A DNA stretch of 64,000 nt from Sphingomonas desiccabilis (GTDB lineage Bacteria; Pseudomonadota; Alphaproteobacteria; Sphingomonadales; Sphingomonadaceae). This document shows, piece after piece, positions 43,356-53,240 of this stretch; the first letter of the stretch is position 1, and each line of letters starts with the position of its first letter. A program made the translations under genes and the position numbers. Location: the NCBI RefSeq assembly GCF_004135605.1, contig NZ_SDPT01000002.1, positions 992,001-1,056,000 on the forward strand, in the 5' to 3' direction. Below the pieces are notes generated by a model. The model was not told the DNA's origin. It ran no database searches and saw only the letters and a list, made by a program, of their open reading frames with translations.

Positions 43356-44506
43356 GCGCGGACCTGCTGGCGAGGGGGATCGGTGCGCGCGCGCATGCCG
43401 TCGCCCGGCGCAACGCGCGTGAAACCGCGATGCGGACCGCTGTGGCTGCACCGGTCGGCCCGCTCGCCTGCTTCACCGTGGCGGCAAGCCCGCCGCTCGT
43501 CACCACGACGGACGCTGCCGCGACCACCATCCCATCCGCCGTCCGGGTGGCGGCGACCAACGCCTGCTTCCGTGTGACCGGCACGCCGATCCTGGCGGTG
43601 GCAGCCGATCCCTCCGCATATGGTGCATCCGACGGAGCAGGGGGCACCGGCTTCGCGCGCCCGATCCAATGGGAGTGGATGAGCGACGCTGCGCAACTCG
43701 AACTGCTCGTGTTGAAGCACAATGCGCTGTTCGACGTCTTCGTCGACGGCCAGCTCGTCCAGGAAGGTGCGTTCGCCACCCCCGCGACCGGGGACCGCCG
43801 GCTGGTGAAGCTCGACTGGACTGCCACCGGCGATCCCCGCCGCCCGCGGCACTACCGGCTGGCTGGGATCAACCTCCTGTTCGGCGGCCTGTATCTCGAC
43901 CCTGCCGGCAGCGCCTGGTTCCCTGGGGATGGTGCGCGACGTGGGTTCATCGCCGTCCTCGGCGACAGCTACAGCCAGGGCACGGGCGCACCCACGGTGG
44001 CGCGGACTTGGGCGGCGGCCGCCGCCGCACAGCTCCAGATGGATGCATGGAGCGACGGCGCGGGCGGTGCCGGGTGGAACAGCGGAGGCACGAATGTCCC
44101 GGCCCAGCGGGTGGCAAAGGGCATCGCCGCCCTCACCCGGGCGCCCGATCTGCTGGTCACGGCAATGGGCTACAACGACTTCGCCGCGGATGCGCCCGCT
44201 CTGGTCAGCCTGCGCGGGCGCTATGATGCGAGCGTCGCAGCGATGCGGTCGGCGTGGCCGGCGGCCCGCATCGTGACGCTCGGGCCTTGGACACCGCTCG
44301 GCCCGACGACCGCACTGGGGCGGGTCAGGGCGGCACTGATCGAGGCAGCGGCCGCCAATGGAGTGGCGTACGTGGACCTCGAGAACTTCGTCGGCGTCGG
44401 GAACCGCGGCATCTACACCGCCCCGGACTACGTCCATCCGACCGCCGCCGGCCATCTCTACCTCGGCCGCCGGATCGGGCAGGCGATCGCGGAGGCGCTG
44501 GCGTAG
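43352..44506 (+). CDS. SGNH/GDSL-family hydrolase
   Basis: 384 residues. After an N-terminal beta-rich region (about 50-190) comes an SGNH domain. Block I is FIAVLGDSYSQGTGAPTVART with the nucleophile Ser near 208, block II Gly is in GAGGAGWNSGG, block III Asn is in MGYNDFAAD near 275, and block V is TAPDYVHPTAAGHL with Asp/His near 358-361. All four SGNH residues are seen. Such enzymes remove acetyl or other acyl groups from glycans. There is no signal peptide, so secretion is uncertain. It ends 3 bp before the convergent polymerase gene and may tailor the same polymer. Confidence 0.85.
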   Translation: MSADLLARGIGARAHAVARRNARETAMRTAVAAPVGPLACFTVAASPPLVTTTDAAATTIPSAVRVAATNACFRVTGTPILAVAADPSAYGASDGAGGTGFARPIQWEWMSDAAQLELLVLKHNALFDVFVDGQLVQEGAFATPATGDRRLVKLDWTATGDPRRPRHYRLAGINLLFGGLYLDPAGSAWFPGDGARRGFIAVLGDSYSQGTGAPTVARTWAAAAAAQLQMDAWSDGAGGAGWNSGGTNVPAQRVAKGIAALTRAPDLLVTAMGYNDFAADAPALVSLRGRYDASVAAMRSAWPAARIVTLGPWTPLGPTTALGRVRAALIEAAAANGVAYVDLENFVGVGNRGIYTAPDYVHPTAAGHLYLGRRIGQAIAEALA

Positions 44507-44509
44507 CCG

Positions 44510-45790
44510 CTAGAGGGGGGCGCCCGCGGGCGGCCCCCACGCCGGTCGGCGGGCAGGCGCCGCCCGCATCGCCGCGTTCGTCTCTGCGGCGGGCCGGCAC
44601 GGGCGGTCCGCGGCCCGGCACGCGGCCACGAAGTAATAGGTGAGCAGGGAGGACTCCACCGAGAGGAAGCTGCCGGAAATCGCCGTCGACAACAGCAGGT
44701 AGAGCAGCGCCGCAGCCGCCTCCCGCCGCCCGGCGAGCGTAAGCGCCGCAACCCCCAAGAGCGCTGCGGCGAGTGCAGCAGCGCCCAGCACTCCGAAATA
44801 GAGCAGGAATTCGTAGATGCCGTTGGTGATCTTCGCCTCGCCGGTGCGCTCGGCATAGCCGGACGCAGCCGCGACCAGTTCGGCCGCGCCGATCGCTACG
44901 CCTGCCGGATAGGCGGCGAGCGTCTCTGCCACGGGCGCAAGGGGCGCCACGGTGCGGCGATAGGTAGATGCTTCCGCCTGAACCGCGGCATCGTTGCGCA
45001 GGCGCTGCTCGATTGCGGCGCCTTGCACCCCCGCAACCAGCACGGCCAGCGACGCCAGCGCAAGCGCGCCGCGCCGCGACCGGCCGAGCAGGATCGTGCC
45101 GATGGCGGCGGCCAGCACCAGCAGGCCGAGCGACTTCGTCAGCAGGAGAGCCGCTAGCAACACCCCCGCCGCCCGCATCGCGCGCCGGTGCTGGAGGAAG
45201 TCAATGAAGGCGAGCGTCCCCAGCACCCGGCCGCACATCGAGGGTTCGTAGTAGAGGCCGATCGCCCGCACGCCCCATCCCGGCTCCATCCGGAGATAGC
45301 CGTGCACCAGGTCGATGCCCAGCAGGGGCGCGACCAGTTCGAAGCCGGCGAGGCTTCCGGCCAGCCCGGCGACGAGCCACTGGGCACCTGCGACCAGGAG
45401 GACCATCGACGCGAGGGCGAAGGACCCCGGCAGTTGCAGCGGACGGGTGCTGAGGAATGCGAGGCCGATCAGCACCACGGATGCAGCCCACAGGGCATAG
45501 GATTGCAGAAAGGCGTCGGGAGCCGGCAGCAGCGTCGCCTCCGCGAGCGATGCGCCCAGGAACAGCAGCAGCGGCCACAGCAGCAGGGCTGCGTCGATGG
45601 CAAGGGGTGCCAGCGGCAGGCGAACCTCGCGCAGCGACGCCAGCAGCACGGCCGCCGCTGCCACGCCACCCAGGGTGACGGCGTAGCTCCCGACTTCCCC
45701 CACCCGCAGATAGAGGCCCAGCACGCTCGCCGTCGCCAGCAGCCGAAGCGGCAGGCGCTCCCGCGGATCGTCGGGGTGCAGGCGCCGCAT
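44510..45790 (-). CDS. Polysaccharide polymerase-like membrane protein (Wzy/O-antigen ligase type)
   Basis: 426 residues with about 11 hydrophobic segments and a large loop in the middle (about residues 155-190, GIDLVHGYLRMEPGWGVRAIGLYYEPSMCGR). The loop with a conserved Arg and a YEPSMCGR-type motif resembles Wzy-type polymerases of exopolysaccharide operons. It is the last gene of the minus-strand EPS operon, with its ATG overlapping the GT2 stop by 1 bp. Likely job: join repeat units on the periplasmic side. A second ligase/polymerase-like protein is encoded at 56919-58301, so which one polymerises is open. Confidence 0.75.
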   Translation of the reverse strand: MRRLHPDDPRERLPLRLLATASVLGLYLRVGEVGSYAVTLGGVAAAAVLLASLREVRLPLAPLAIDAALLLWPLLLFLGASLAEATLLPAPDAFLQSYALWAASVVLIGLAFLSTRPLQLPGSFALASMVLLVAGAQWLVAGLAGSLAGFELVAPLLGIDLVHGYLRMEPGWGVRAIGLYYEPSMCGRVLGTLAFIDFLQHRRAMRAAGVLLAALLLTKSLGLLVLAAAIGTILLGRSRRGALALASLAVLVAGVQGAAIEQRLRNDAAVQAEASTYRRTVAPLAPVAETLAAYPAGVAIGAAELVAAASGYAERTGEAKITNGIYEFLLYFGVLGAAALAAALLGVAALTLAGRREAAAALLYLLLSTAISGSFLSVESSLLTYYFVAACRAADRPCRPAAETNAAMRAAPARRPAWGPPAGAPL

Positions 45791-46557
45791 CAGCGTGCTG
45801 AGCGGCGCGGCGCGATGCTGGTGAGCACCGTGAACAGCGCCGAGTGCAGCGCCCGCCGTCCGACGCTTACCGCCACCTTCCAGCGCGGCAGGCGCAGCAC
45901 CGCACGCTGGATGGCAGCCGCTTCGCGGATCAACAGCCGCTTGTTGCTGGACATGGCGCCGCGCTCGAACCGGTTCACGCCGATCGTCTCGGCGAAGCTC
46001 GCCATCCGCGCGCCGGCCGCTGCCATGCGCGCGAGCGCATCATAGTCGCCGCAGACCCGGTATCGTTCGGTGAAAGGGTGCCGGAGGTGCAGCGTGCGCC
46101 GGACGAAGGTCGCCTGGTGCAAGCCGGGCTGGCCGTGCCACAGATAGGTCGGCGGCTTGGCCGGCCGGGCAAGTATGCGCCCGCCGAAATCCATCTGCGA
46201 CCCGAAGAAGGCGATGTCCGGATCGCCGGACGCCGCCATGGCCATTGTGGCGCGATCGAGCGCATCCGGCCCGATCAACCGGTCGCCCGCATTGAGGAAC
46301 AAGACGCGATCGCCGCGGGCGAGCCGCAGCCCCTTGTTCATCGCGTCGTAGATGCCGGCGTCCGGCTCCGAAGCCCCCCGTGCGGCGCGCTGATCCAGGA
46401 GGGTTTCCACCAGCGGCCGGGTTGCGTCCGTCGACGCGCCATCCACCAGGATCCACTCGAAGGCGCGCAGGCGCTGCTCGTCGAGCGAGCTTCGGGTCCG
46501 CTCCAGTCCCGCCCGGTCGTTGCGCACGATCGTGATGATCGAGAGCGGGGGGCTCAT
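45790..46557 (-). CDS. GT2-family glycosyltransferase
   Basis: 255 residues from ATG 46557 (MSPPLSIITIVRND). GT-A motifs are FEWILVDGASTDATRPLVE near 38-56 and DAGIYDAMNKGLRLARGDRVLFLNAGDRL near 67-95, the latter with the acidic metal/donor site. The second half has GQPGLHQATFVRR and YRVCGDYDALARMAAAGARM, typical of WcaA/WcaE-like GT2 enzymes. It is cytoplasmic or membrane-associated. It starts 4 bp inside the upstream GT4 gene. Confidence 0.88.
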   Translation of the reverse strand: MSPPLSIITIVRNDRAGLERTRSSLDEQRLRAFEWILVDGASTDATRPLVETLLDQRAARGASEPDAGIYDAMNKGLRLARGDRVLFLNAGDRLIGPDALDRATMAMAASGDPDIAFFGSQMDFGGRILARPAKPPTYLWHGQPGLHQATFVRRTLHLRHPFTERYRVCGDYDALARMAAAGARMASFAETIGVNRFERGAMSSNKRLLIREAAAIQRAVLRLPRWKVAVSVGRRALHSALFTVLTSIAPRRSAR

Positions 46558-47795
46558 GCGGCCGCCTGCGCGACGGCGGGTCGAAGCGCACGCGCATAGA
46601 CGCGCAGATAGGCGTCGAGCATCGCGGCTCCCGACCAGATCTGCCGCGCCCGCCGCGCCAGTTCGGCAGGGGGCATGCCGCCATAGAGCATTGCCTCGCG
46701 TCCGGAGCGGACCAGCGCCAGCGCTTCGGCCGCGGACTGCACGCAGCGGCCGCCGACGAGCGCGAGCATCTCGCGGGCCGCGCTCGAAGGATAGGCGAGC
46801 ACATAGCAGCCCGCACTCAGCGCCTCGATGATGGTGAGCGGGGCGTTGTCCATGCGGGAGGGAAACAGCAGCCCGCGCGCGCCTCCATAGAGCGTCGCCA
46901 GCGCCGCGCGGGAGCGGACCTCGCCATGCTCGACGGCAGCGGTGTCGCGAAACGGGTTGCCGCGACCGATAAGACCGACCGTCACGCCGGGCTCCGCCGC
47001 CAGCGCACGGACGAGCCCGGGGTCGATCTTGCCCGGCGCGCCGAGATCCGACGCGCAGAACAGGTGCCCGCGGCGGTCCGTTGTCGCGAGGGGAGGGCCG
47101 AGCGCGGCCTCGAACCCGAGGTCGAGTGCGTTGGGTACACAGACGACTTCCAGGTCCGGAAAGATGCGGGCGTGGTCCCGCGCGAGGTGGTGGGAAGGGC
47201 AGACGATCGTCAGCCGCTCGCCGAGCATGCGCAGCGCCCTGTGCCGCGCCCGGCGGACCGCCGCCGACCGGTCCAGGAGGGTCGGCAGGTCCTCGAAGCG
47301 CCGGTTCCCGCACTCGCCGCAGCGGCGCGTCCAGCCGGAACAGTCGCGCACGAAGCCGCAGCGACCCGTCAGCAGCCACCAGTCGTGGGCGGTGATCACC
47401 ACCGGCTTTCCGCTGTCCCGCAGCATCCGCGCGAGACCGCCCCATCGGACGTACCAATGATGCACCGCGTGCAGGTGGATCACGTCCGCCTCGGCGGCCG
47501 CGCCGCGGATCAAAGCGGCGCCGGCCGTCACCAACTCGCCTCCGCCCAGCAGATGGGTCGCGAAATTGGCGAGCACGACGGGCCGCGAGCCGATCATCTC
47601 GACCTCGGGCTCGGCCAGCGCCTGCGGGTCCGGCGCGATCCCCGATCCATAGCCGTAGAGCAGCCGCGGCCGGTGACCGGCAGCCCCCAGCCGCTGGTGC
47701 AGATCATAGGCCATGCGCCCGGCGCCGCCCTGGGTGGCGCGGATGTTGAGGGCGAGGATCCGCATGGGCGGAAGGGACGTGCTGCCGCCCGTCAC
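46554..47795 (-). CDS. GT4-family glycosyltransferase (WcaC-like)
   Basis: 413 residues from GTG 47795, which has a GGAGGG ribosome site 5 nt before it and a GTGA overlap with the GT2 gene. ATG 47765 lacks such a site. The N-terminal domain has MRILALNIRATQGGAGRMAYDLHQRLGAAGH and VIHLHAVHHWYVRWGGLARML, with THDWW-like TAHDWWLLTGRCGFVRDCSGWTRRCGEC near 135-160. This is a Cys-rich motif of WcaC-type enzymes. The donor half has PSRMDNAPLTIIEALSAGCYVL (EX7E-type). Confidence 0.88.
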   Translation of the reverse strand: MTGGSTSLPPMRILALNIRATQGGAGRMAYDLHQRLGAAGHRPRLLYGYGSGIAPDPQALAEPEVEMIGSRPVVLANFATHLLGGGELVTAGAALIRGAAAEADVIHLHAVHHWYVRWGGLARMLRDSGKPVVITAHDWWLLTGRCGFVRDCSGWTRRCGECGNRRFEDLPTLLDRSAAVRRARHRALRMLGERLTIVCPSHHLARDHARIFPDLEVVCVPNALDLGFEAALGPPLATTDRRGHLFCASDLGAPGKIDPGLVRALAAEPGVTVGLIGRGNPFRDTAAVEHGEVRSRAALATLYGGARGLLFPSRMDNAPLTIIEALSAGCYVLAYPSSAAREMLALVGGRCVQSAAEALALVRSGREAMLYGGMPPAELARRARQIWSGAAMLDAYLRVYARALRPAVAQAAA

Positions 47796-48700
47796 GCCCA
47801 CCCTCCACCCGTGCCCGAGATCGCGCGGAGCGCGAGTGCCGGCGCCCGCTTCAGCGCCCGCGCCGTTGGGCACCGGAGCAGCGAGCGCAGCATGTATGGG
47901 AGCGCCGCGCGCGTGCGTTCGAAGCGGCTCTCGATCTCCGCGAGCGTCCACAGATGCTCTGCGGCGACATAGCGTTGCTCCGCCGCGCTCGACGCCATCG
48001 CCGCCGCGCGTCGATGGACCAGCGCATGCCCCGCCTCGACGGCCTGCGCGGAGGTCGTGATGCGGGGGTGCGGCCCCACGTCCTGGAAGGTGAGCGGTTC
48101 GGCGAGAAAGGCGAAGCGGCCGCGCTGACTCAGCCGCAACCAGAGTTCCCAGTCCTGGCAACTCGGTAGTTCGGGATCGAAGCCCCCCACCGCGCGAAAG
48201 GCGTCGGTCCGGACGCAGACGCTCGAGCAGCTGCCGACGAAGTTCCAGCCTGCGACAGCCACGCGGAGCGGCCAGCGCGCCGGCGGCGCACGTCCGACCG
48301 TTCCCCGGCCGGTGCCGGCACCGGATCGCGTGAGCTGGGCACGATTGTAGGAGAGCACGGCACCCGGCGCGGCGAGGGCTGCGCGGTGGCTCGCCAGGCG
48401 GTGCGGCAGCCACCAATCGTCGGAATCGAGAAAGGCGAGCACGTCGCCCGCCGCCTGCCGGGCAGCGAGATTGCGCGCCGCTGCCGCCCCGGTGCTCCGC
48501 TCCTGCCGCAGCAGCCGCGTGGCCGGCGTGGCTGCCACGAGCTCGGCGGTGCGTGCTGCCTCCTCGGGGCAGGAGCCGTCGTCCACCACCAGGATCTCGC
48601 GCGGCGACTCGGTCTGCGCCGTCACGCTGGCAAGGGCGCGGGCAAGCTTGTCGGCGCGATCGCGGGCAGGGATGATGACGGAGATGCGCATGTCGCTCAT
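47792..48700 (-). CDS. GT2-family glycosyltransferase
   Basis: 302 residues from ATG 48700 (MSDMRISVIIPARDRADKL), overlapping the flippase stop as ATGA. GT-A motifs are ILVVDDGSCPEEAARTAEL near 36-54 and STGAAAARNLAARQAAGDVLAFLDSDDWWLPHRL near 69-102 with the DxD metal site. SCQDWELWLRLSQRG near 185 is the acceptor-side ED-type motif. It is one of four glycosyltransferases in the EPS operon and overlaps the next gene by 4 bp. Confidence 0.9.
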   Translation of the reverse strand: MSDMRISVIIPARDRADKLARALASVTAQTESPREILVVDDGSCPEEAARTAELVAATPATRLLRQERSTGAAAARNLAARQAAGDVLAFLDSDDWWLPHRLASHRAALAAPGAVLSYNRAQLTRSGAGTGRGTVGRAPPARWPLRVAVAGWNFVGSCSSVCVRTDAFRAVGGFDPELPSCQDWELWLRLSQRGRFAFLAEPLTFQDVGPHPRITTSAQAVEAGHALVHRRAAAMASSAAEQRYVAAEHLWTLAEIESRFERTRAALPYMLRSLLRCPTARALKRAPALALRAISGTGGGWA

Positions 48701-49995
48701 GCCGCGCGCGCTCCGATGGAGGAAAAGGGCCGGGGCAGGTGGATGTGCGCCCCATGGCGCGCGACCGTGACGACCAGCACCGCGATGCCCAGCGCCTGCC
48801 CCAGCAGCGACGCCTGGAGCACGGCCGCCAGCGGGGGAAGGCCGGCACGGCTGAGGGCCGCTGCGCCCAGCACGGTGGCGCCCAGCGCGATGCCGCCGCC
48901 CAGGCACCGCTGCCATAGCCAATCGCCGCCCAGCGCTGCGATCGAGCAGTGGCTGTAGGCGGCGACACAGGCGGTCACGGCCGCGATCGGGATCAGCTGG
49001 GGCCGGAGCGCCAGCGCCAGCTGCACCAGCGTGAGGTGGCCGATCTGCGGCAGCATCGCCGCTGCCGGGCCGAGCAGTAGCAGCGCCACGGCATTGAGGG
49101 CGAAGACCAGTGCTCCGGAGACGAGTGCCGGACGCAGGTCGAGCGTGCGCCGGCTCCCGCTGTCGTAGTAGCGCTTGAACCGCGCCGTCACGGTCACAGA
49201 CAGAAGCGCGACCTCCAGCCCGAGGATGCGCTGGTACAGCGCGACCTGGGGTGTCGCCGTATGCCCCAGGCTCGCCACGATCAGGATCGGCGCGTTGAAG
49301 GTCGCGGCAGCGACGAGCATCTCGATCCCTACCAGGCTGGACCGTCTGGCCAGGAGCGTCACGCCTGCCGCTACCCACCGGACCCGCGCGCGCAACAGCA
49401 TCGCCGCACCCCGTGCCCAGCTTTTCGCGGTACCAGCAGCCGCGATCGACAGCCCCAGCCCTCCGAAGGTGGCAAGCAGGTAGAGCAGCAGTGCGCGCGC
49501 CACATCGAGCTGCGTTCCGGCCGTAAGCGAAAGCGCCACGGCCATGCAGAAGAACAGCGCGGGTGCCGCCTCGAGCAGGATCGCGGCCGTGACCCGTTCC
49601 CGGAGCAGCAGCAGGTGGCGATTGAGGCCGGCCAACTGGAACAGGATGTTCGCCGCGAAACCCAGTGCGAGCGCTGCCGCGGGCACCTCCGTCCGCCATC
49701 CGTGGAGCAGCAGTAACGGGAGCAGCAGCGCCGTCGTGCCGGTGCGGAAGCCGAGGCTCCAGAGCACCAGCACCGGGATCGGCCGGCCGCGATGGGCGAG
49801 GCGGAACTGATAGCGCCCGAGCCCGAAGTCGGCGGCCTGTGCCGCGACGCCGGCGGTCGACAGCACCAGCGAATAGCTGCCGAACCCTTGGGCGCCCAGC
49901 GCCTGGGTGAGCAGCGCCAGCGTCAGGAGTTGCGCGACGAGGCCCGATCCCTTGGTCGCGAATTGGGCGATTGCCGCCGCTGCCCGCCCGCTCAT
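48697..49995 (-). CDS. Polysaccharide flippase (Wzx/PST-like)
   Basis: 432 residues with about 12 hydrophobic segments. It begins RAAAAIAQFATKGSGLVAQLLTLALLTQALGAQGFGSYSLVLSTAGVAAQAADFGLGRYQ, the conserved start of the polysaccharide transporter group of the MOP superfamily. It should move lipid-linked repeat units to the periplasmic face. It is flanked by glycosyltransferases and overlaps both neighbours by 4 bp. Confidence 0.85.
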   Translation of the reverse strand: MSGRAAAAIAQFATKGSGLVAQLLTLALLTQALGAQGFGSYSLVLSTAGVAAQAADFGLGRYQFRLAHRGRPIPVLVLWSLGFRTGTTALLLPLLLLHGWRTEVPAAALALGFAANILFQLAGLNRHLLLLRERVTAAILLEAAPALFFCMAVALSLTAGTQLDVARALLLYLLATFGGLGLSIAAAGTAKSWARGAAMLLRARVRWVAAGVTLLARRSSLVGIEMLVAAATFNAPILIVASLGHTATPQVALYQRILGLEVALLSVTVTARFKRYYDSGSRRTLDLRPALVSGALVFALNAVALLLLGPAAAMLPQIGHLTLVQLALALRPQLIPIAAVTACVAAYSHCSIAALGGDWLWQRCLGGGIALGATVLGAAALSRAGLPPLAAVLQASLLGQALGIAVLVVTVARHGAHIHLPRPFSSIGARAA

Positions 49996-51215
49996 GCGGC
50001 AACGACTCCCACCCGCGCGACGAAGGCGTCCAGGATCGCGCCACGGCTCCAGCGCGTCTCCGCCCGCGCGCGAGCGAAGACGCCCATCGCTTCAGCCCCG
50101 GGAGCGTCGTCGATCAGCGCGGCGATCGCCTCGGCCATGGCGGCGGGATCCCCCGGCGGCGTCACCAGCCCGCACCCCTCCACCTCGCGCGCGAGGCCCG
50201 AGCCGACGGTTGCGGTGGCCACGATGGGGCGTCCGCTCGCGAGCATGTTCGCGAGCTTCGACGGCAGCACGAGATCGGCCGTTCCGGCGAGCTGCGGCAG
50301 CAGATGGACGCTCGCCAGGCCCAGCAGTGCGCCCATCCGTTCCGCGGGCTGGAGCGGACGGAACTGGATGTTGGTGAGGCCCGCGGCCCGCGCTTCCAGC
50401 CGGGCCCGGTTCGGTCCCTCGCCGCAGACGACGAAGACGATGTCCTCGCGATGGGCGAGCCGGTGCGCCGCCTCCACCAGGATCTCGATGCCCTGCTTGT
50501 TGGCGATGTTGCCGGAATACAGCGCGACGTGCCGGTTCCCCAGGCTCCATTCGGCGCGATAGCCCGATGGCACCCCCAGCGGCGTGATCGTATCCACCTC
50601 CGCCCAGTTGCGGAATTCGACCACGCGTCGGGCGGGAACGCCCTTCTGCTCCAGGCGGCGGCACATCTGTGGCGAGATGCTGCTCACCGTCTGCGCGGAT
50701 CTCAGCACCACCGCCTCGAAGGCGCGTGCCATCCGGGCGAGTGGACCTGCGCCCTCCAGCAGGCCCGTCGCGAACGCCGCTTCGACCTCGAAATCCTGGA
50801 CGTGGACCCAGAGCGGCGCCCCTGCGATCCGCGCCGCCAGCTTCGCGACGGGCACCGACAGAAGGGAAGGCGCCACCGTCAGCACGAGGTGCGGCCGGAA
50901 GCAGGCTGCGGCTGCCAGCATCGGGGGCAGGGCCGCGAGCGCAAAGCTCAGGTGATGCGCCACTCGGCGGACGCCGGAAGGGTGCCGGGGCACGTACAGC
51001 GGGCAGCGCCAGACCGTCGTCCTGCCGCGCGCCTCGCGAGTGTAGAGCGTGCGCGAGCATTCCGGGGAGAGCGACCAGCCGGGATAATAGGGCTTGGCGG
51101 TGACCAGCCGCACCTCGTGCCCCGCCGCTGCGAGTGCCGCAACGGCGCCCGCCGTATAGGGCCCGATTCCAACGGGTTCCGGTGCATGGTTGATGCCCAG
51201 GATCAGGATACGCAT
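49992..51215 (-). CDS. GT4-family glycosyltransferase (WcaI/WbuB-like)
   Basis: 407 residues from ATG 51215 ([23 protein letters not shown]). This start and VTAKPYYPGWSLSPE near 37-51 are marks of the colanic acid WcaI and WbuB (putative fucosyltransferase) group. VHVQDFEVEAAFATGLL near 139 and the donor half (ALYSGNIANKQGIEILVEAA; PSKLANMLASGRPIVATA) complete the GT-B fold. A fucosyltransferase role would fit the neighbouring gmd and fcl genes, but that is inference. Its start lies 13 bp inside fcl. Confidence 0.88.
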   Translation of the reverse strand: MRILILGINHAPEPVGIGPYTAGAVAALAAAGHEVRLVTAKPYYPGWSLSPECSRTLYTREARGRTTVWRCPLYVPRHPSGVRRVAHHLSFALAALPPMLAAAACFRPHLVLTVAPSLLSVPVAKLAARIAGAPLWVHVQDFEVEAAFATGLLEGAGPLARMARAFEAVVLRSAQTVSSISPQMCRRLEQKGVPARRVVEFRNWAEVDTITPLGVPSGYRAEWSLGNRHVALYSGNIANKQGIEILVEAAHRLAHREDIVFVVCGEGPNRARLEARAAGLTNIQFRPLQPAERMGALLGLASVHLLPQLAGTADLVLPSKLANMLASGRPIVATATVGSGLAREVEGCGLVTPPGDPAAMAEAIAALIDDAPGAEAMGVFARARAETRWSRGAILDAFVARVGVVAA

Positions 51216-52159
51216 GGCTGCATCTGCTGCTGGTAGTGGGCGTAGACCTGGGCGATGCCGTCGCGCAGCCCGATCCGGGGCTGCCAACCGGTGGCCCGCA
51301 GGCGGCGGCTGTCGAGCAACTTGCGCGGTGTGCCGTCGGGCTTCGTCGGGTCGCAGCGGAGCGTCCCTTCGAAGCCCACCACTTCCGCCACCAGCCGAGC
51401 CAGGTCGAGGATCGGAATATCGACGCCAAAACCGATGTTTACAGGACAATCCTGCGAATAGATGCTCATCAGGTGGACGCACGCGTCGGCAAGATCGTCC
51501 ACGTGCAGGAACTCGCGCCGCGGTGTGCCGCTGCCCCAGATCTCCAGCGTGTCGGCATTGCTCAGCTTCGCGGCATGCGCCTTCCGGATCAGGGCCGGCA
51601 GCACATGGCTTGTCTCCAGGTCGAAGTTGTCGCCCGGGCCGTAGAGGTTGGCGGGCATCACCGAGATGAAGTCGCACCCGTGCTGGCGGCGATAGGCCTG
51701 GCAGAGCTTGATGCCCGCGATCTTGGCGATCGCATACCATTGGTTGGTCGGCTCCAGCGGCCCGGTGAGAAGTGCGTCCTCGGAAATCGGCTGGTCTGCG
51801 GACTTCGGATAGATGCAGCTGGATCCCAGCAGCATCAGCTTGCCCACCCCCGTGCGGTACGCCGCCTCCACCACATTCGCCTCGATCAGCAGGTTGTCGT
51901 AGAGGAAGTCCGCCGGTGCGCGATCGTTGGCCAGGATGCCGCCGACCTTGGCCGCCGCGAGGAAGATGGCGTCCGGACGGTGGGCCATCATCCATCGCTC
52001 GACGGCATCCTGCCGCCTGAGGTCGAGCTCGGTACGCCCGGCGGTGAGGATCGTGCACGCTTCGCGCTCAAGACGCCGGACCAGCGCGGAGCCGACCATG
52101 CCGCGATGCCCTGCAACCCACACGCGCTTGCCTGCGAGCGGGAAGCCTTCACTCGGCAC
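51203..52159 (-). CDS. fcl: GDP-L-fucose synthase
   Basis: 318 residues. The NADP loop is [19 protein letters not shown] near 13-31. [13 protein letters not shown] carries the catalytic Ser/Cys near 107, and [17 protein letters not shown] carries the Tyr-x3-Lys pair near 140. [14 protein letters not shown] and [14 protein letters not shown] are standard Fcl/WcaG features. It epimerises and reduces GDP-4-keto-6-deoxymannose made by Gmd to GDP-L-fucose. It overlaps gmd by 11 bp. Confidence 0.94.
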   Translation of the reverse strand: MPSEGFPLAGKRVWVAGHRGMVGSALVRRLEREACTILTAGRTELDLRRQDAVERWMMAHRPDAIFLAAAKVGGILANDRAPADFLYDNLLIEANVVEAAYRTGVGKLMLLGSSCIYPKSADQPISEDALLTGPLEPTNQWYAIAKIAGIKLCQAYRRQHGCDFISVMPANLYGPGDNFDLETSHVLPALIRKAHAAKLSNADTLEIWGSGTPRREFLHVDDLADACVHLMSIYSQDCPVNIGFGVDIPILDLARLVAEVVGFEGTLRCDPTKPDGTPRKLLDSRRLRATGWQPRIGLRDGIAQVYAHYQQQMQPCVS

Positions 52160-53216
52160 TGCAACGTTGCTCCCGTGCGACGGCGATCAGATCCTCGCGC
52201 ACCATCTCGGCGCAGAGGGCATCCCACTTCGTGCCGTGCTCCCAGCCGAGGCGCTCCCGCGCCTTGCTCGGGTCTCCGATCAGCAGGTCTACCTCGGTCG
52301 GTCGAAAATACCTCGGGTCGACCTCCACCAGTGTCCGGCCGGTACGCGCGCAGATGCCGGCCTCTTCCACGCCGGAGCCGCGCCATTCGAGCGGGAGCTC
52401 CACCAGGTCGAAGGCCTTGGCGACGAAGTCGCGCACCAGCGTGGTTTCGCCGGTCGCGAGGACATAGTCGTCGGCCCAGTCCTGCTGCAGCATCATCCAC
52501 ATGCCGCGGACATATTCACGGGCATGGCCCCAATCGCGGCGCGCATCGAGGTTGCCGAGGTAGAGCTTGTCCTGGAGCCCCAGCTTGATGGCTGCGGCGG
52601 CACGCGTGATCTTGCGGGTGACGAAGGTTTCGCCGCGCAACGGGCTCTCATGGTTGAAGAGAATGCCGTTCGAGGCATGCACGCCATAGGCCTCGCGATA
52701 GTTCACGACCATCCAGTAGGCGTAGAGCTTGGCGGCGGCATAAGGGCTGCGCGGGTAGAAGGGCGTGGTCTCGCGCTGCGGCACTTCCTGCACCAGCCCG
52801 TAGAGCTCGGAGGTCGACGCCTGGTAGAAGCGCGTCCTGTCCCCCAGCTTGAGCAGCCGGATGGCTTCCAGCAGGCGGAGCGTACCGACTGCATCGGCAT
52901 TGGCGGTATATTCCGGCGTCTCGAAGCTCACCGCGACGTGGCTCTGCGCGGCCAGGTTGTAGATCTCGTCCGGCTGCGTTTCCTGCACCACCCGGATCAG
53001 GTTGGTGCTGTCCGTCATGTCACCATAGTGGAGGATGAAGCGCGGATCCTCGACGTGCGGGTCCTGGTACAGATGCTCGATCCGCGACGTGTTGAAGGAG
53101 GAGGATCGCCGCTTGATGCCGTGAACGGTGTAGCCCTTGGACAGCAGCAGCTCGGACAGATAGGCGCCGTCCTGGCCGGTGATGCCGGTGATCAATGCGG
53201 TCTTGCCGGTGCTCAC
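52149..53216 (-). CDS. gmd: GDP-mannose 4,6-dehydratase
   Basis: 355 residues. The cofactor loop is [23 protein letters not shown] near 7-29, RRSSSFNT is near 37, [18 protein letters not shown] near 88, and STSELYG near 133. The Tyr-x3-Lys pair is in [16 protein letters not shown] near 154-166, and [19 protein letters not shown] is a Gmd signature near 221. It makes GDP-4-keto-6-deoxy-D-mannose, the substrate of Fcl. Both lie in the EPS operon, so the polymer probably holds fucose or another GDP-6-deoxyhexose. Confidence 0.96.
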   Translation of the reverse strand: MSTGKTALITGITGQDGAYLSELLLSKGYTVHGIKRRSSSFNTSRIEHLYQDPHVEDPRFILHYGDMTDSTNLIRVVQETQPDEIYNLAAQSHVAVSFETPEYTANADAVGTLRLLEAIRLLKLGDRTRFYQASTSELYGLVQEVPQRETTPFYPRSPYAAAKLYAYWMVVNYREAYGVHASNGILFNHESPLRGETFVTRKITRAAAAIKLGLQDKLYLGNLDARRDWGHAREYVRGMWMMLQQDWADDYVLATGETTLVRDFVAKAFDLVELPLEWRGSGVEEAGICARTGRTLVEVDPRYFRPTEVDLLIGDPSKARERLGWEHGTKWDALCAEMVREDLIAVAREQRCSAE

Positions 53217-53240
53217 GGTCGTTCCCCCCTTGCGTGATCG

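Noticed and set aside
42921..44506. Prophage remnant reading of the unknown protein and SGNH pair
   Set aside because: The beta-rich pattern resembles some tail proteins, but no capsid, tail, integrase or lysis gene is nearby and base composition matches the neighbours.
44513..44540. GC-rich near-palindrome at the convergent ends of the SGNH and polymerase genes as a terminator
   Set aside because: It lies inside the last codons of the polymerase gene and has no T-tract; may arise from GC-rich codons alone.
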